A stretch of DNA of 64,000 nt from Cololabis saira (lineage: Eukaryota; Chordata; Actinopteri; Beloniformes; Belonidae), in contig NC_084590.1 in assembly GCF_033807715.1 (NCBI RefSeq), positions 1,956,501-2,020,500 on the forward strand, read 5' to 3'. Positions within the stretch are counted from its first letter, which is position 1. Every line of letters starts with the position of its first letter. This document shows positions 11,441 through 22,915 of this stretch, piece after piece. Both the position numbers and the translations under genes were made by a program. The notes under the pieces are model-generated. The model was not told where the DNA came from. It made no database searches and saw only the letters and a list, made by a program, of their open reading frames with translations.

Positions 11441-12552
11441 TGCCAAGTAATGGCATGACCATATTGCAATCGTCCAGAATGGCCCAAAGGGCAATGTTGC
11501 TAGCATTTTGCTAACAAGCTAAAGTCGCAAAAGTCCCACTTCACACCAGCGGGTGTACAGCATGACCCTGCTCTGATGTGGAAAAAAAGTCCCCAAAAAA
11601 TAAAACACGCCCGAAAAAATGAGGAAAAACATGAAAATGAAGGCGATATAATGGTATACAGAAAAGGTTTCCCTTTTCTTATTCTTATTATTCCGCACTT
11701 TTTTTCGTCCGTTAATACGGTCCGAACCGCAACATGCACCCATGCATGCCATACATCGTTGAATGCGTCTCCATCGTGCCTCGATGGGCATTACTTTTCT
11801 CAGTAATAGGTGTTACCGTGGCAACGCTAGTTGCCAAAAAGCAAAAAAAAGGCGAAAATTTGGATGCTTATTGCTCGGCCGAACTTTATCGTAAAGACAT
11901 CGTTCAAACTTTCAATCACTCGGCCTGATTGGCACTAACGCACCGTACAACCTCATTTTGTCAATTCTTACAGTTTTTGCGATATTGACCTTTCATATTT
12001 TTTTTTTTCCGATTGACTTTGGACGCTTGTTGCTAGGCAACAGGTTATCATAGAGACATCGTACAAATGTTTCCCGACTCGGCACGCTGTGGACTTCAAT
12101 ATATTCAAATTTCATGAAGCTGGGATTTAAGGAAATTTTATGTCAAAATCCAGGCCACATGGCCCCATTCATTCGGATGGTGTTTTTTACCATGGTGAAA
12201 AAAAACCCCATCCGTTAACATAGCCTGAACCGGAACGTGCATCCATGCATGGCATACATCGTTAGATGCGTCTCCATCGTGCCTCGATGGGGATTACTTT
12301 TCTCAGTCAAAAGCGTTACCGTGGCGACGCTAGATGCCAAAAAGCGCGCCCCATAAATAACTATGGGGAACAAAAGAATGAAAGAATGCAATACAACCGT
12401 AAACACCTCAAACTGACATAGAACCACCCCGAACACAACCACTACAGCCCCAAACCAAAGCAGCAAGAATGGGCAGTAGGGCATGGCCATATCAAAATTT
12501 CCTGAAATTTTCTAGTTAGTTTTAAAATTTCTTGGTCTTGGTCTCGGGCCTT
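11441..12552. mobile_element. Insertion inside the old LINE: non-coding repeat with internal direct repeats
   Basis: It interrupts the old LINE between its VLLL and LICFY-type codons. A block of about 110 bp (CATGCATGCCATACATCGTT through CGTGGCAACGCTAGTTGCC) recurs at 12240-12350 with about 10 percent change. Related sequence is at 3330-3440 on the other strand. No transposase was seen. Confidence 0.6.
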
Positions 12553-12790
12553 CTTATCCGTCTGATCTGCTTTTACCCTATAAACCCTCACGGACCTGAG
12601 GTCCTACGGCACCGGCCTTTTAATCATTCCCAAAGTCAGAACCATAACCCACGGTGAGGCATCATTTCATTACTACGGCCCACGTCTGTGGAACAGCCTG
12701 CTGGAGAACCTCAGGGCCGCAGAGACTGTTGATGTTTTTAAAAGCAGGCTCAAGACCTTTTTAAATTGGCTTTTAGCTGATTTCTGATTC
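12553..12790 (+). pseudogene. Old L2-type LINE, C-terminal end
   Basis: It reads RTITHGEASFHYYGPRLWNS, then LLENLRAAETVDVFKSRLKT and FLNWLLADF stop. WNSL...VD.FKS.LKT is the conserved C terminus of L2-type ORFs. The stop at about 12785 marks the end of the element ORF. Confidence 0.88.
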
Positions 12791-12894
12791 TCTCTTTCTT
12801 CTAGTCTTTTTTGCAGCGCTGCTACTGCTGCTGTGACAGGAGTTGTTACCATGGTAACTACTCCCCCTCCCAACAGCAGGAAGTGACGTGTGCA

Positions 12895-13015
12895 CTCTGA
12901 GTAGTACGTCCGAATGAATGCATACTACTGATATTTACTCAAAAGTTTCCTGAACTAAAGTATCCTTTTTGAGTATATACTGTTTAGTATGGCATTTTGG
13001 ACGCAACGATGGGCT
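12895..13015. mobile_element. Small MITE with termini TACGTCCGAA / TTTTGGACGCA
   Basis: Inverted ends around GTACGTCCGAATGAATGCAT and GGCATTTTGGACGCAACG flank a short AT-rich core with AGTATATACT. A related copy sits at 56753-56865. Only the termini support this call. Confidence 0.55.
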
Positions 13016-14466
13016 TCAAAATAAAACAGGAAGTGACAAACCGTGACAGTCGCCTTCGTTTCTGAGGCTGGATCTAGGAGTAGAAGTAAAAGAACCAACT
13101 GTTTGGATGATTCAGTGCTCAGAGTGGAGATGAGGAGTTTTTGATAAATAAGCCTATTTAACCCATTTAAAATGTAGAGTAAGTGGAAGAGCGCTAGCGC
13201 CGTCTTCCAGCTGATGAAACATGAATAAATGTCTGGAAAGAACCGTGATATATGTGTAAAGGTACACACATATTTTATTTCCACATCGCCAGCACAGCAC
13301 AACCTCCTTCTGGAGAGTTTTTATGACACCAGAGAGGGCAGGCTTTCCTTGAATTAATGAGTCTACAAGAAAAAAGATCCACTGTGGTCATTTTAAAGCA
13401 GTTTATGATTGCACAGCAACATCCAGTATCCAGTGGATATGCTGATTCTTCTTCATTTTTTTGTGCCAAGATATCTCCATAAAACATATGTTTTTTTTTA
13501 GTTGTAGAAGAAAGTTCGGCCATCATAGCTCAGTGGGTGCAGTTTGTTTTTTTCTTGGACAAGTGAATGCTTTTGTTTTTTAAGAGGACTGTTTTATGAG
13601 AATTGTATTGATCAAGTAATTTGACTCAAGTACTGTGTATTGACATACACAGTACTTGAGGAAGATTAAAAATGGAAGACAAAAAAACGAAACCACAAGA
13701 GGCTGAGTATCAGCGGATAGAAAACAATATAGAGATCCTACAAATCCATTATTCCTTCAGTTAAAATTGTTGAAATTTCATGAATTAGTAGACATTTATT
13801 AGTAGAGTAGTATTCCGCAAATTATGTTTAAAGCTCATAAAAATAATTTACCAATCAACATTCAGAAAAGATTTGAAAAAAGAGAAAGCAAGTATAACTT
13901 AAAAGGAACAGAGATTTAAAAAAAAACAAGATTCAGGACTAAACTGATGGAACGTTATGTTTCTGTGAAAGGAATCAGTTTATGGAACAATCAGAACAAA
14001 GAAAACAAAGAATCCAAATCAAACATTACATTCAAAAGAACAATTAAAGCCTGTATGTTAAGTAAAAATAATGAAATATGTTAGTTAAGTTTGATTGACA
14101 TACCCATGGACGGCAGTCATTTTATTTTATTTTAGTTTTTTATTTACTTAGTTGTTGTTTTTGAAAATTGAATTTATGTTATTTGTGAATTTATTTCTTG
14201 AAAATAGGGGCAGATTAGATAAGATTCTACTTCTTTTTGCTCCCTTTTCACTCACAATTTATGAACATTTGCATTTGTATTTGTATTTGTATTGAATTGT
14301 TTCGTTTTATTTTTTGAATGAAATAAAGAATAAAATGAAATGAATGAAACATTTCTTACTAACTGGCGTACAAAAGCTCACATATGTTCAGTGAGGGTGT
14401 GACACCTTCAAAGCTAAAGTCTCACATTTTCGCCTTCCTTCTTTGGTGTCTTGTCTTCATGGGTAG
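13016..14466. other. Intron stretch, mostly unrecognised
   Basis: No exon-like reading frame was seen. A short inverted repeat at 13620-13660 (CTCAAGTACTGTGTATTGAC and its reverse) and T-rich, (ATTTGT)n-like tracts at 14270-14300 are all that stands out. Confidence 0.5.
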
Positions 14467-14591
14467 AAGAAGGACATGGAGGTGTTGCGGGGCTACCTGT
14501 CACTCCACCAGGCAGGTGATAACCTCACACTGAAGTGGACGCCCAACCAGCTCATCAACGGCACTCTGGGAGACTGTGACCTGGAGAAGAG
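14467..14591 (+). CDS. sgsm2: SGSM2 exon 2 of window (PH-like module, start)
   Basis: 125 bp from acceptor GGGTAG (14461-14466) to donor GTAGCC (14592). It encodes [15 protein letters not shown], then the [15 protein letters not shown] block, and ends two bases into a serine codon. This is the first strand region of the PH-like fold reported for RUTBC proteins and is one of the best conserved stretches of the family. The following intron is only 114 bp, the shortest in the window. Confidence 0.95.
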
Positions 14592-14705
14592 GTAGCCAAA
14601 ATAAACAATGACGCCCCTCTCATTGGAAAGGGGGAGCGTTTCACAAGACATGTAGAAAATCTGTAACAGCACCCTCCTTAACAAGTGCTCACTTGGTTCT
14701 TTCAG

Positions 14706-14773
14706 CATCTACTGGGACTATGCAGTGACTGTTCCTCTGCGCCAGATCGTCTGCATCCACTGTCACCAGCGAC
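14706..14773 (+). CDS. sgsm2: SGSM2 exon 3 of window (PH-like module)
   Basis: 68 bp between TTTCAG and GTGAGT. It completes the split serine codon and reads [20 protein letters not shown], then HQR. The sequence continues the PH-like module directly from the preceding exon. The exon ends after one base of the next codon, matching the start of exon 4. Confidence 0.95.
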
Positions 14774-15059
14774 GTGAGTGCTCAGCAGCTTACGTACACA
14801 GTCATGTTCCTCCATACCAGCCTGCTCATTTTAGGAGAATCTCATTAACAAATCCAGTTTGGTTACCGACTGTCAGATCAAGATATTGATTACTTGCTTT
14901 GATGAAATGTACATTGCTCTTAATGAGCAAAGCAGGCCACATTGTAGCTTTTATAAGTGGCTTGACTGCTGGTTCACCCCTTTCCCTTCCCCTCTTCCTT
15001 ACATTTTTTTCCCTGTACAGTCACTCTTCTACAGGATAAACCGTATTTGCAGTCCGTAT

Positions 15060-15120
15060 TTGCATGTGTGTGTGCATGTGTGTGTACACACACCCACACA
15101 CACACACATGCACACACACT
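15060..15120. repeat. (TG)n/(CA)n dinucleotide tract
   Basis: Interrupted TG repeats switch strand sense to CA repeats, so the tract can form a hairpin. It lies in an intron with no other structure seen up to 16332. Confidence 0.85.
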
Positions 15121-15299
15121 TTTGCATTTCAGGCTTGCAATTCAGCACTCATAAGATTGTGAAAAAAAATATTTGCTGTTATTTCAAACAGCTGATGTCA
15201 ACAAGTGATTGTAATCATGCGGTTGAAAATCAATATACAGGGAAGGTAAAGATGAGCAGAGGATCTGCACTTTCTGTGAGAGAAAACCATTGAAAACCT

Positions 15300-16332
15300 T
15301 AAAAGTAATGTTATGGAAGATCCAGCAACGTGGATGCAGCAGTAGAAAAACGATAAATTAAATAAACACACTTAAACTAATAAACACAGTTTTGATGGGA
15401 TCAGTGGTAGCAAACAAAGTAAAACTAAGCTAGTTAAATGTGTTAACTATGTTTCTCTGCCCAGACACAAAACAGCCTCTTACGTGGTTCCGTAGTTGAA
15501 GAAAAAGGTGGTTTGGTCTGGCCGGTCAGCGTTCCTTGGTGAACAGCTGGGTGGTTACGCTCCGCAGGTGACCCTGGTAAAGACCGTCTCTCTCTCTCCT
15601 GCTCTCCTCATCTCAGTCTGGATGAGGGGATGCATTATGGGCCCATCAGCTGGGCCTCCTTCAGCTGCAGGTCGGTCCAAAGGCGTTCACATCATTGGGG
15701 AATGCAACGGTCCCTCATCTGTGGCTGCAGACTGCAGACTATGGTTGCCATTTCAAGGCAACCAGACGCTTTTTCAGTCATGATAATGGAGAAGGTCGGC
15801 CCATAGCCTAGTAGCTCTTCATGCTAAAATAGTAGCCGTGGCCTTGTTCATAGCTCACAGAGAACTCCATGGGAGAATGGACCGGGCTGAGGGAGAAGAG
15901 ATCTGAGGGAGAAGAGGGAGGAGGTTGCTCTTTATAGCCGGGCCTGGGCTGCCATAAATCCGCAAGCGGCCCCTCCTGCGAGTTGCATTCCTTATCCCAA
16001 CGGAGGACTCTATTCCTTATCACCAAGGACCGTAAATGCAAATCCTGCTGAGGCCTTGAGTCATTATGGAGGTTCCTTTGTTTCAAACCATGCGGTCGGC
16101 TGTAAGAAATCAAGGCTGGTCTCAGAGTTAGGCCTCAGAACTGAAATCAAGTCTTCCCATGTTCAACATAGGCCTGTGTAAAAATGTATATATACATTTT
16201 TACACACAGTGTCTGCAAGGAAATAAAAGTCACAGAAAATGTAAGAATTGTTTGCATTTTCAATGACTCCTGCCCTGGTTTTACCTTCTTTTACTGTATT
16301 TTTTTCTCTCTTCTTCTAACTAAAAATCCCAG
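15300..16332. other. Intron stretch, nothing recognised
   Basis: No repeat termini or coding frame could be recognised. Both borders belong to the SGSM2 intron between exons 3 and 4. Confidence 0.45.
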
Positions 16333-16496
16333 CTGATTGCGGGGGGACGCTGGTTCTAGTAAGTCAGGACGGGATCCAGCGGCCACCGCTGCACTTCCCC
16401 CCTGGTGGTCACCTGCTGGCCTTCCTGTCCTGTCTAGAAGCAGGCCTGCTACCACGAGGACAACTGGAACCTCCCCTCTGGTCCCAGAAAGGCAAG
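16333..16496 (+). CDS. sgsm2: SGSM2 exon 4 of window (PH-like module, end)
   Basis: 164 bp between CCCAG and GTAATA. After the split proline codon it reads [20 protein letters not shown], then [20 protein letters not shown], and ends SQKGK. The [13 protein letters not shown] block and the C-terminal helix around LLAFLSCLE are hallmarks of the SGSM1/SGSM2 PH-like domain. No frame damage is seen. Confidence 0.95.
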
Positions 16497-17776
16497 GTAA
16501 TAAGTCACATTTCAACATATACTTTACTGTGCAACATGTTACAAAGAACCATCACAAGAATGACCAGTAGGATGTAAAGTGCTTGGTACTTTTAGTCACC
16601 AGATCGAGAAAGAGCTTAGACTTCTTTTACGGAAGACTTCAGACTGTGATCTCACTCATGAACTGAATAGTAGTTTGGGGTAAGTAATCTACTGCAATAA
16701 GTAATTACAAAGATCATCAGATCAGCTCCAAAAGGATTTTTTTTTACCAGTGAACACATTTCAAGATTAAAATCATTTGCTCATGTTTTGAGGGAAAGTT
16801 TGGTCAAAAAGTAGATAGAAAACTTAGACTCAAACAATAGCAAAAACCATGAGAGGCTGACGAGCAGAAATAAAAGGCATGAAGGATTTTTACAAGTTCA
16901 TCAGAGTATTGAAATTATTGAATTTTGGTCAATTTATCGAATGGAAAAAGCAGGGTTGATGTGTGAAAAAAGACCAATAAACTAAATGTCCTCAGTTCTC
17001 TATCAGAAATAAATCAATATTTATTATCAGCTGCTCTATATTTGTGGTTTTGGTGCAAAAAGGTAAAATGTTGTTTTGACATACACAATATTATCTCGTA
17101 TGTAACCAAGGACCTTTCTCCGTCAACACCATATCATCATAAAAAAGTCGAACAATTTATTGTTTACAAATAATTATGAATATTTCCATTTAAAAAATAA
17201 TTCCAAATGAAACACAATTAAACTGAGGACATAACACTGAGTCATTTGAGCCACCATGCCATCTAACATCTGCAGGAGTTCCAGCTGTCTTCTTCTGAAA
17301 TGTTAGTAGATGATCATTTGTCAAATAGATGCAACCAGCTATTTAATTGTCTTTTTCTATTAATTTTAATGAAAATATTTCAGTAAAAAATTATGCAAAA
17401 TCTAGTACATCTTCTTTTAATTCTTTTTAACTTGTGTTAAAATAGAGCCATAGAGGGACTGAGGGACTTCAAATGTCAAATTAGGCTGTAAATGGGCTTT
17501 CAGCTGCCCATTTGTCTCAGACAGCAATGTTCATGGCAAAGTACTTAAAAAACAAGCAACTGAGTACTCCAACAAAACCACATCTGCTGTTTAAAGACAG
17601 ACACAGGTCCTTCAGCTCACCTGAAGATCTCTGTCTGGAGCCTCTGCAGATACATACAAAACAGTCATTTCCCGCTATAATTGCTGTTTATCTGTTTATC
17701 GCCTAATATCTTATTTTACTGAGGATTTTGCTTTAATTTCATATGTTTGTATTGAAACTTGTTTTTGGTCTCTAAG
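16497..17776. other. Intron stretch, nothing recognised
   Basis: AT-rich sequence between exons 4 and 5 with no clear repeat or coding signal. Confidence 0.45.
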
Positions 17777-17909
17777 GGAAAAGTATTTCCAAAGCTGAGG
17801 AAGAGGAGCAGCGCAGCCCGGCTGCTGGAGCAGGAGAGGAACGGGGAGGAGCAGACCGCTGCCGACTACGTCTTTCGCATCGTCTATCCTGGATACAGAT
17901 ACGATGCAA
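17777..17909 (+). CDS. sgsm2: SGSM2 exon 5 of window
   Basis: 133 bp between TCTAAG and GTAAGC. It encodes [12 protein letters not shown], a charged linker, then [18 protein letters not shown], and ends one base into the next codon (phase 1). [10 protein letters not shown] and DYVFRI.YPG are conserved SGSM2 blocks. The phase 1 end can join either exon 6 (acceptor at 19528) or, in frame, exon 7 (36419). Confidence 0.95.
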
Positions 17910-18408
17910 GTAAGCAACATTTTCACACCAGTGTTTTAACTGGAAGAAAATGTCCTGAAACAAATTTTTTTTTAAAGTTCTTCTGTGGCTAAAGTGCACC
18001 GTGTGTTAGATGAGGAACCTGTGAGAAACCTATGATGCTTAAATCAGAAGACGTTGGTACGATAGGAAAAATGCAAAATAGAAGTCATTCTTACATTACT
18101 CATACTCTTTTCTTCCTTTGCGGAAAGTGTTAAACCAACATATTTTCTCTGCATTTTTCAATAAACACATGATAAAATAATTGAAATGTGTAGAAACAGC
18201 ATTCCTCAAAGAACCAAATTAGAGGATTTGTGTATTTCTCCTTCTGCAGTACTTAATATTTAGTTGTTATTCAAGGAATGTGGAGGAAATTCATTGTGTG
18301 ACAGGAAAATGGGGCACCAGTGATCTCTGATCCTTCAGACTGCATTAGGAGCTGTAATTCATCAATAATTAAATATGAGAACATGGACATGGAATTACAG
18401 TCAGATAC

Positions 18409-19264
18409 TAGGGGTGTAACAATATATCGTGCTATGAAATTTCGCGATACAAAAACGTCACGATACGTGTCGTGGAGGTGACAAACTGTAGCTGATATTG
18501 GGTTATTAATATTCATATATTGTGTTTACTAGTAAGGCGCATCGTATTGGTGCAGCGGGATCACGTGACGACCTCGACCCGCGGACCAAAATCTTCCTCC
18601 GCTCAGAAGAAACTAGTACCGTTTTATGGTCCCCATCACGGGACTCTTGCAGGGTTTTGAGCTCTGAACTTTTACTTCTAAAATGAGCATGAATCAATCT
18701 TTTTTATGATGTAAAGATTGTGTCATCCCCGACGGTGTGAGGATGAAACGATAACGGGGTTCACCTTACGGCCTCAGGCTGGAGCAGGTGAAGCTCTGAG
18801 CTCTGGAACAAGATCAATAACAGTCATGTGGGACTTTTCATAGTTTATTTATTTACTTTGATTTATTTATTTAATTTTAGTTGTTACATTTATGGAAAAG
18901 AAAAAAAGTCAAATCATACATGAGAGAAACTATTCAGTTTGTGGCAAAATATTTGTACTTGTATGAAATGAAGATGCATAATGCAAACCTGACATTTACT
19001 TTTAGTTCAGTTTGTGGAAAATGGTTGGCCTGGCTTTCTCTTTAAAACTTAAACAGTTATAAAGCATTACAAACTGTAACAATAGGCCAAACGCACAGCA
19101 TTGTTTTGTATTTTGTGTCTTTCAAATAAAAGACAATTTTTTCCAGTCATATGTTCCTCATTCAAGGTTGTTAAAAAAATACTGCTATAATATCGTATCG
19201 TTATCGTGACCTCAATATGGTGTATGGTACCGTATCGTGAGATTAGTGTATCGTTACACCCCTA
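18409..19264. mobile_element. hAT-type non-autonomous element with 8-bp target duplication
   Basis: The termini TAGGGGTGTAACAATA and TATCGTTACACCCCTA are inverted repeats. The eight bases TCAGATAC occur immediately outside both ends (18401-18408 and 19265-19272). An 8-bp duplication is a hallmark of hAT transposition. The element is 856 bp with no transposase and is complete, so it moved as one unit into the SGSM2 intron. Confidence 0.93.
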
Positions 19265-19527
19265 TCAGATACCTGTCAAATGTTACTGTACAAAGATGCA
19301 GCCTCGTGTTAACCGTGTTCAGAGATGACGTTGACCTCTCTGGGCTCGGAGGCGTCTGGGACGGACCGTCATACAGTTTTTGCATTTTCCATCTTATCTT
19401 CCCAACTCTTCTGGTTTTTGGTGCGTCTTGTAAAATACAGTGGTTTCTTGCATACAAAAGTCTTCAAGGGGCTTGTTAGGAAGCACTCCTCTAACTGTGT
19501 TCTCTGTTGTTCCACTGGTGCAAGCAG

Positions 19528-19662
19528 TCACTATAAACTACCACCACACCACGGGCAGCCGCGCTCCATCTCTGGACGACGACGAGGAAGAGGAAGATAG
19601 GCTCCATGCAATGATCTCAATGATCTGCTCGCGGAACCTCACAGACCCTAATGTCATGAAAG
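19528..19662 (+). CDS. sgsm2: SGSM2 exon 6 of window, probable cassette exon
   Basis: 135 bp between GCAAGCAG and GTTTTT, phase 1 at both ends, so it can be skipped without shifting the frame. It encodes ITINYHHTTGSRAPSLD, an acidic DDDEEEED run, and LHAMISMICSRNLTDPNVMK. Skipping it joins YPGYRYDA through an Asn to HGERMEMQGFG, which matches the shorter vertebrate form. Human SGSM2 has two forms of 1006 and 1051 residues as I recall, a difference of 45 residues, the size of this exon. The donor GGTTTTT is weak, which fits optional use. Confidence 0.88.
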
Positions 19663-20108
19663 GTTTTTATCACCTTAACACACCCACAAAACCCAACCCC
19701 CCCCCCCCCCCCGAGATCTCCCCCCAGCTTCTGATGCCCCCCCTTCCCTCCTTTCCTCCTCTAATCCTGCTTCCTCTTGCACCTGACCCCTCCTCCCTCC
19801 CAGCTTGGTCTGCCTGTGTGTTTGCGGTTTCTGAAGCCCATCCGAACCAGGAATGGATTATTTAACCAGGACATGGGGAAGTTCAGATCAGAAACTGGAA
19901 TCTGAAAAGCTGCCACGGCAACGAAACAACTACTGTATGTAACAATACCATATCAATACCATATCTGACCATAAACAACTACTGTATGTAACAATACCAT
20001 ATCAATACCATATCTGACCATATGGGGACGGCACATCATAACAGAGTTCATGTGTCAGTCCCTCGCGGAATGGTGGATTCACACTGAAAGCGTTAAAAAT
20101 GGCGAACG

Positions 20109-20112
20109 AAAA

Positions 20113-20202
<90 letters not shown>
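20109..20202. repeat. Poly-A plus (TA)n tract
   Basis: About 20 A followed by about 70 bp of TA repeats with one CA interruption. Confidence 0.95.
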
Positions 20203-20203
<1 letters not shown>

Positions 20204-21408
20204 CGTGCACATCTTCAGTTTCCTATTTCACCATGGATAACACTTTGAGAAGCCTTCTTTATATTTTAGCGTTATTTCTTTTTATAAGAGTGAGTTTGAT
20301 GCTCCCTAACCAGGTTGGTCCTGGATCAACATCAACAAGCCGTTGGTCCAGAAGCTGCAGTCTGTCTGCGGTGAACACTGACACACCGGGTCCCAGGGGA
20401 TTTGGTCATGATGTTTAACCTGTGTTTTGTGATTAATAAGCACGGTTTTTAATTATTTTGCGTTGGATCAATGTAGCAAATAAAATCATTGGGACCATCC
20501 AGCTCCTCAACATCAGATACGTGTTTCACATGAGCAGTTCAGGTAAAAACGGCAGTGAAATCAGCAAAAATGTCAGTTTACTGGATGAAATATATTAATT
20601 CCTGATAAAATAAGTGTGTTAGTGACAGCTCTGCTCCTGTACGCATGTGAATGAGTGTACGTTCGTGTGTACATGAAAGTACGCTGCCTCGGCGCTGCTC
20701 ATTTGCAATAAGTTGAGATTTGTTTTGTTTCTTTTTTTTTGGGGGGGGGGGGTGGTGGTGTGTGGGGGGGGGGGGGGGGGGGGGTGACGACATCCACTGC
20801 CAATCCAGGAAGCAGGAACACACGGAAACACACGTCAAGCACTGGAAATCTGCAACAAAAAACCACAAACAAAGCACGAAACCGGCACGGAGCCAACCAA
20901 AACAATAACAGCAATCGACCCAAATCTTGAGATCTGATCGCAGTCTGAGGGGGCCCGCGGGCGGGGCCCCCACGGCGCGTAAAGAAGCAGCCAGGGATCC
21001 CGCGGCGGCGGACCGCGACCCAGGCAATCCCCGGCCACCCGGTCCGGGCCGGACACGTGGCCAGGAGGCCCTCACCCTCCAGGCCAACGACCCCCACCCG
21101 GCAGGGGGCCAACCTGCCCGGAGAGACAGAGCCGCCCCGGCCGCCGACGAGGGCAGGCGCACCCGCCCCCACGAAAGTGGCCCTCCAAGATCAGAGGGGC
21201 GCCCCGCCGCAGAGGCAGCGGGGGGGACCGGAGAGAGGGAACCCCCCAACAGGGTGACACCCGCGCAGGCCCGACAACGGAGGGCCCCAGACCCAGCCAT
21301 CCCATTCATTCATCCATTCACCTATCCGATACCTATACTAATAATAAGATATACTATAATAATATATACTATACATAATAATAATAATACTAATAATACT
21401 AATACTAC

Positions 21409-21454
<46 letters not shown>

Positions 21455-21498
21455 CACCTTTGTATAATATAATATTGATAAATTATTAAGTTTTGTTG

Positions 21499-21536
21499 TC
21501 CTGCCAATGGAGGCTCAAATCCTCCATGGCAGGACA
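21499..21536. other. 38-bp hairpin in L1-like 3' region
   Basis: GTCCTGCCAATGGAGG is followed by a short CTCAAAT loop and then CCTCCATGGCAGGAC. The stem pairs at nearly every position with one bulge. It sits beside the (TAA)n tract. It could be an RNA fold used by the element or a remnant of an inserted palindrome. Confidence 0.8.
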
Positions 21537-22708
21537 CTTCCACACTGCATTCTCACCGACACAGACACACAATCACGCACCATTTCCCCCTCCCCGGGGG
21601 GGTCCAGCACCGCCAGAAGGCACCCCAGGCTGCACGGCAAGCCCCGCCAGGCCCGGTATCCCGACCCACCTATCCCAGGCCGGCGAGGGAACGCGGGTGA
21701 TGTGGGATCCCCTCCCGCCCCTGGTGTTGAGTGCATGTGATTAATGCCATAAAAACAGGGAGGGGGAGGGCCAAGTATCGATTTGACACCGACCCCCCCC
21801 CCTCCCGAACTACGTGTCATTCTCAAATGTATTTATTAAGTGTTGAATGTGCAGTGTCTACTTTGCTGTTAAAACCGTGAGGCGGGGAGTGCCGGGCCAC
21901 GCGGGACAATGCCCCCCACGACCCGGACCCCCCGCCCCTCGCCTATGTGCGTATGAATCGTGTAGGGGGGGAAGGAGGGGGAGCGGAGGCCGAAGCCAGG
22001 AAGTAGGACCAGCAAAGCCGGCCCTGATAAGACACCCGCGCCCCCCCACCGGCCATCCAGTAGACGGGGGCCGGCCCTCCGAGCCGGGCCAGGGCCCCAC
22101 CGTACCTCCACGGGCGCCCCCGGCGCCGCCGGAGCCCCCAGACGGAGGGGGAAATGGTCCAACATCCCCCCATTCATACTGACAACATAAGACATAGACA
22201 CCTGGGAATGATGCCACCCTGCCGCCGCGCCCGCCCGTGCACCCCCCGGTCAGGGGAGGCCCGATCCCTGGACCCGGCCCCACCCCCCCCCCGGAGCCAC
22301 CCCGGCGGACACCCCAAGGGTCCCGGAGTCCCCACATCCGCAGGGGCACGCGGCGCCCGCCCAGCGACGGAGGACCAAGGCAGCAATGCCCCCCCAGCGC
22401 AGACAGCCACCCCCCACCCAGGCAGGGCCGGGCCCTCTGAGTGGGACCCCCACGTCCACGGCCCAGCCCCCCCCGGGAGACCCGGAGACGCTCTAGCCAC
22501 AGCCCCCCGCCCGAGCCCCCCCCAGCCACCCCCCCCCACCGCCATGAGGTAACCCCCCCCACAGGCCCCCAAGGCCCCCACCGGCCAGGGACAGGGCCCC
22601 ACCGCCCCACCCACCGCCCCCCAGGGGCCACCAGAGGCCCGCGCCCCAGACCCCCCAAGCTGACCCCCAACCCCAAGGGCTACGACATCACCACCCCCCC
22701 CGCCCCCA

Positions 22709-22915
22709 CTAGGTAATGAAGCCAATAATCGGGGACCAGAGAGAGTGCAATTCAGCCGAATGTTGTTCAGTGGAGGCAGACATTATCTCACTACTAATAT
22801 GATCTGATAAAAGATTCCTAAAATGGTTGATACATAAACTGGATTTTTGTTTCCAATTTACTAGAATGGTTTTCTTTGCGATACATAAGGCAGTGAGAAG
22901 TTGCGATTTTTCAAC
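22709..22915 (-). pseudogene. L1-type ORF2 C terminus (truncated)
   Basis: The minus-strand frame ends SEIMSASTEQHSAELHSLW, then SPIIGFIT stop. Upstream of that it reads LLTALCIAKKTILVNWKQ, the LINE-1/Tx1-type tail in which an AKK..IL.NWK motif recurs. Nothing 5' of it remains, so the copy arose by truncated reverse transcription. Confidence 0.8.

Larger units (their letters stand above)
20730..22915 (-). mobile_element. 5'-truncated L1/Tx1-like LINE with very GC-rich 3' region
   Basis: On the minus strand an ORF2 C terminus (22709-22915) is followed by about 1.9 kb of C- or G-run-rich sequence, then unique sequence, a poly-C run and an A-rich tail ending at about 20730. The 3' region contains (TAA)n at 21400-21460 and a 38-bp hairpin at 21499-21536. 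The strand asymmetry (many C runs on +, G runs on -) suggests G-quadruplex potential in the transcript. A shorter copy of the extreme 3' end lies at 1111-1262. Confidence 0.8.

Noticed and set aside
13520..13550. Possible tRNA-like sequence near CATAGCTCAGTGGGTGCAG
   Set aside because: No matching acceptor stem or box B could be found, so there is no support for a tRNA gene.
20578..22725. Several long frames in the GC-rich stretch on both strands
   Set aside because: High GC lowers stop frequency. The only supported coding is the short ORF2 tail at 22709-22915.
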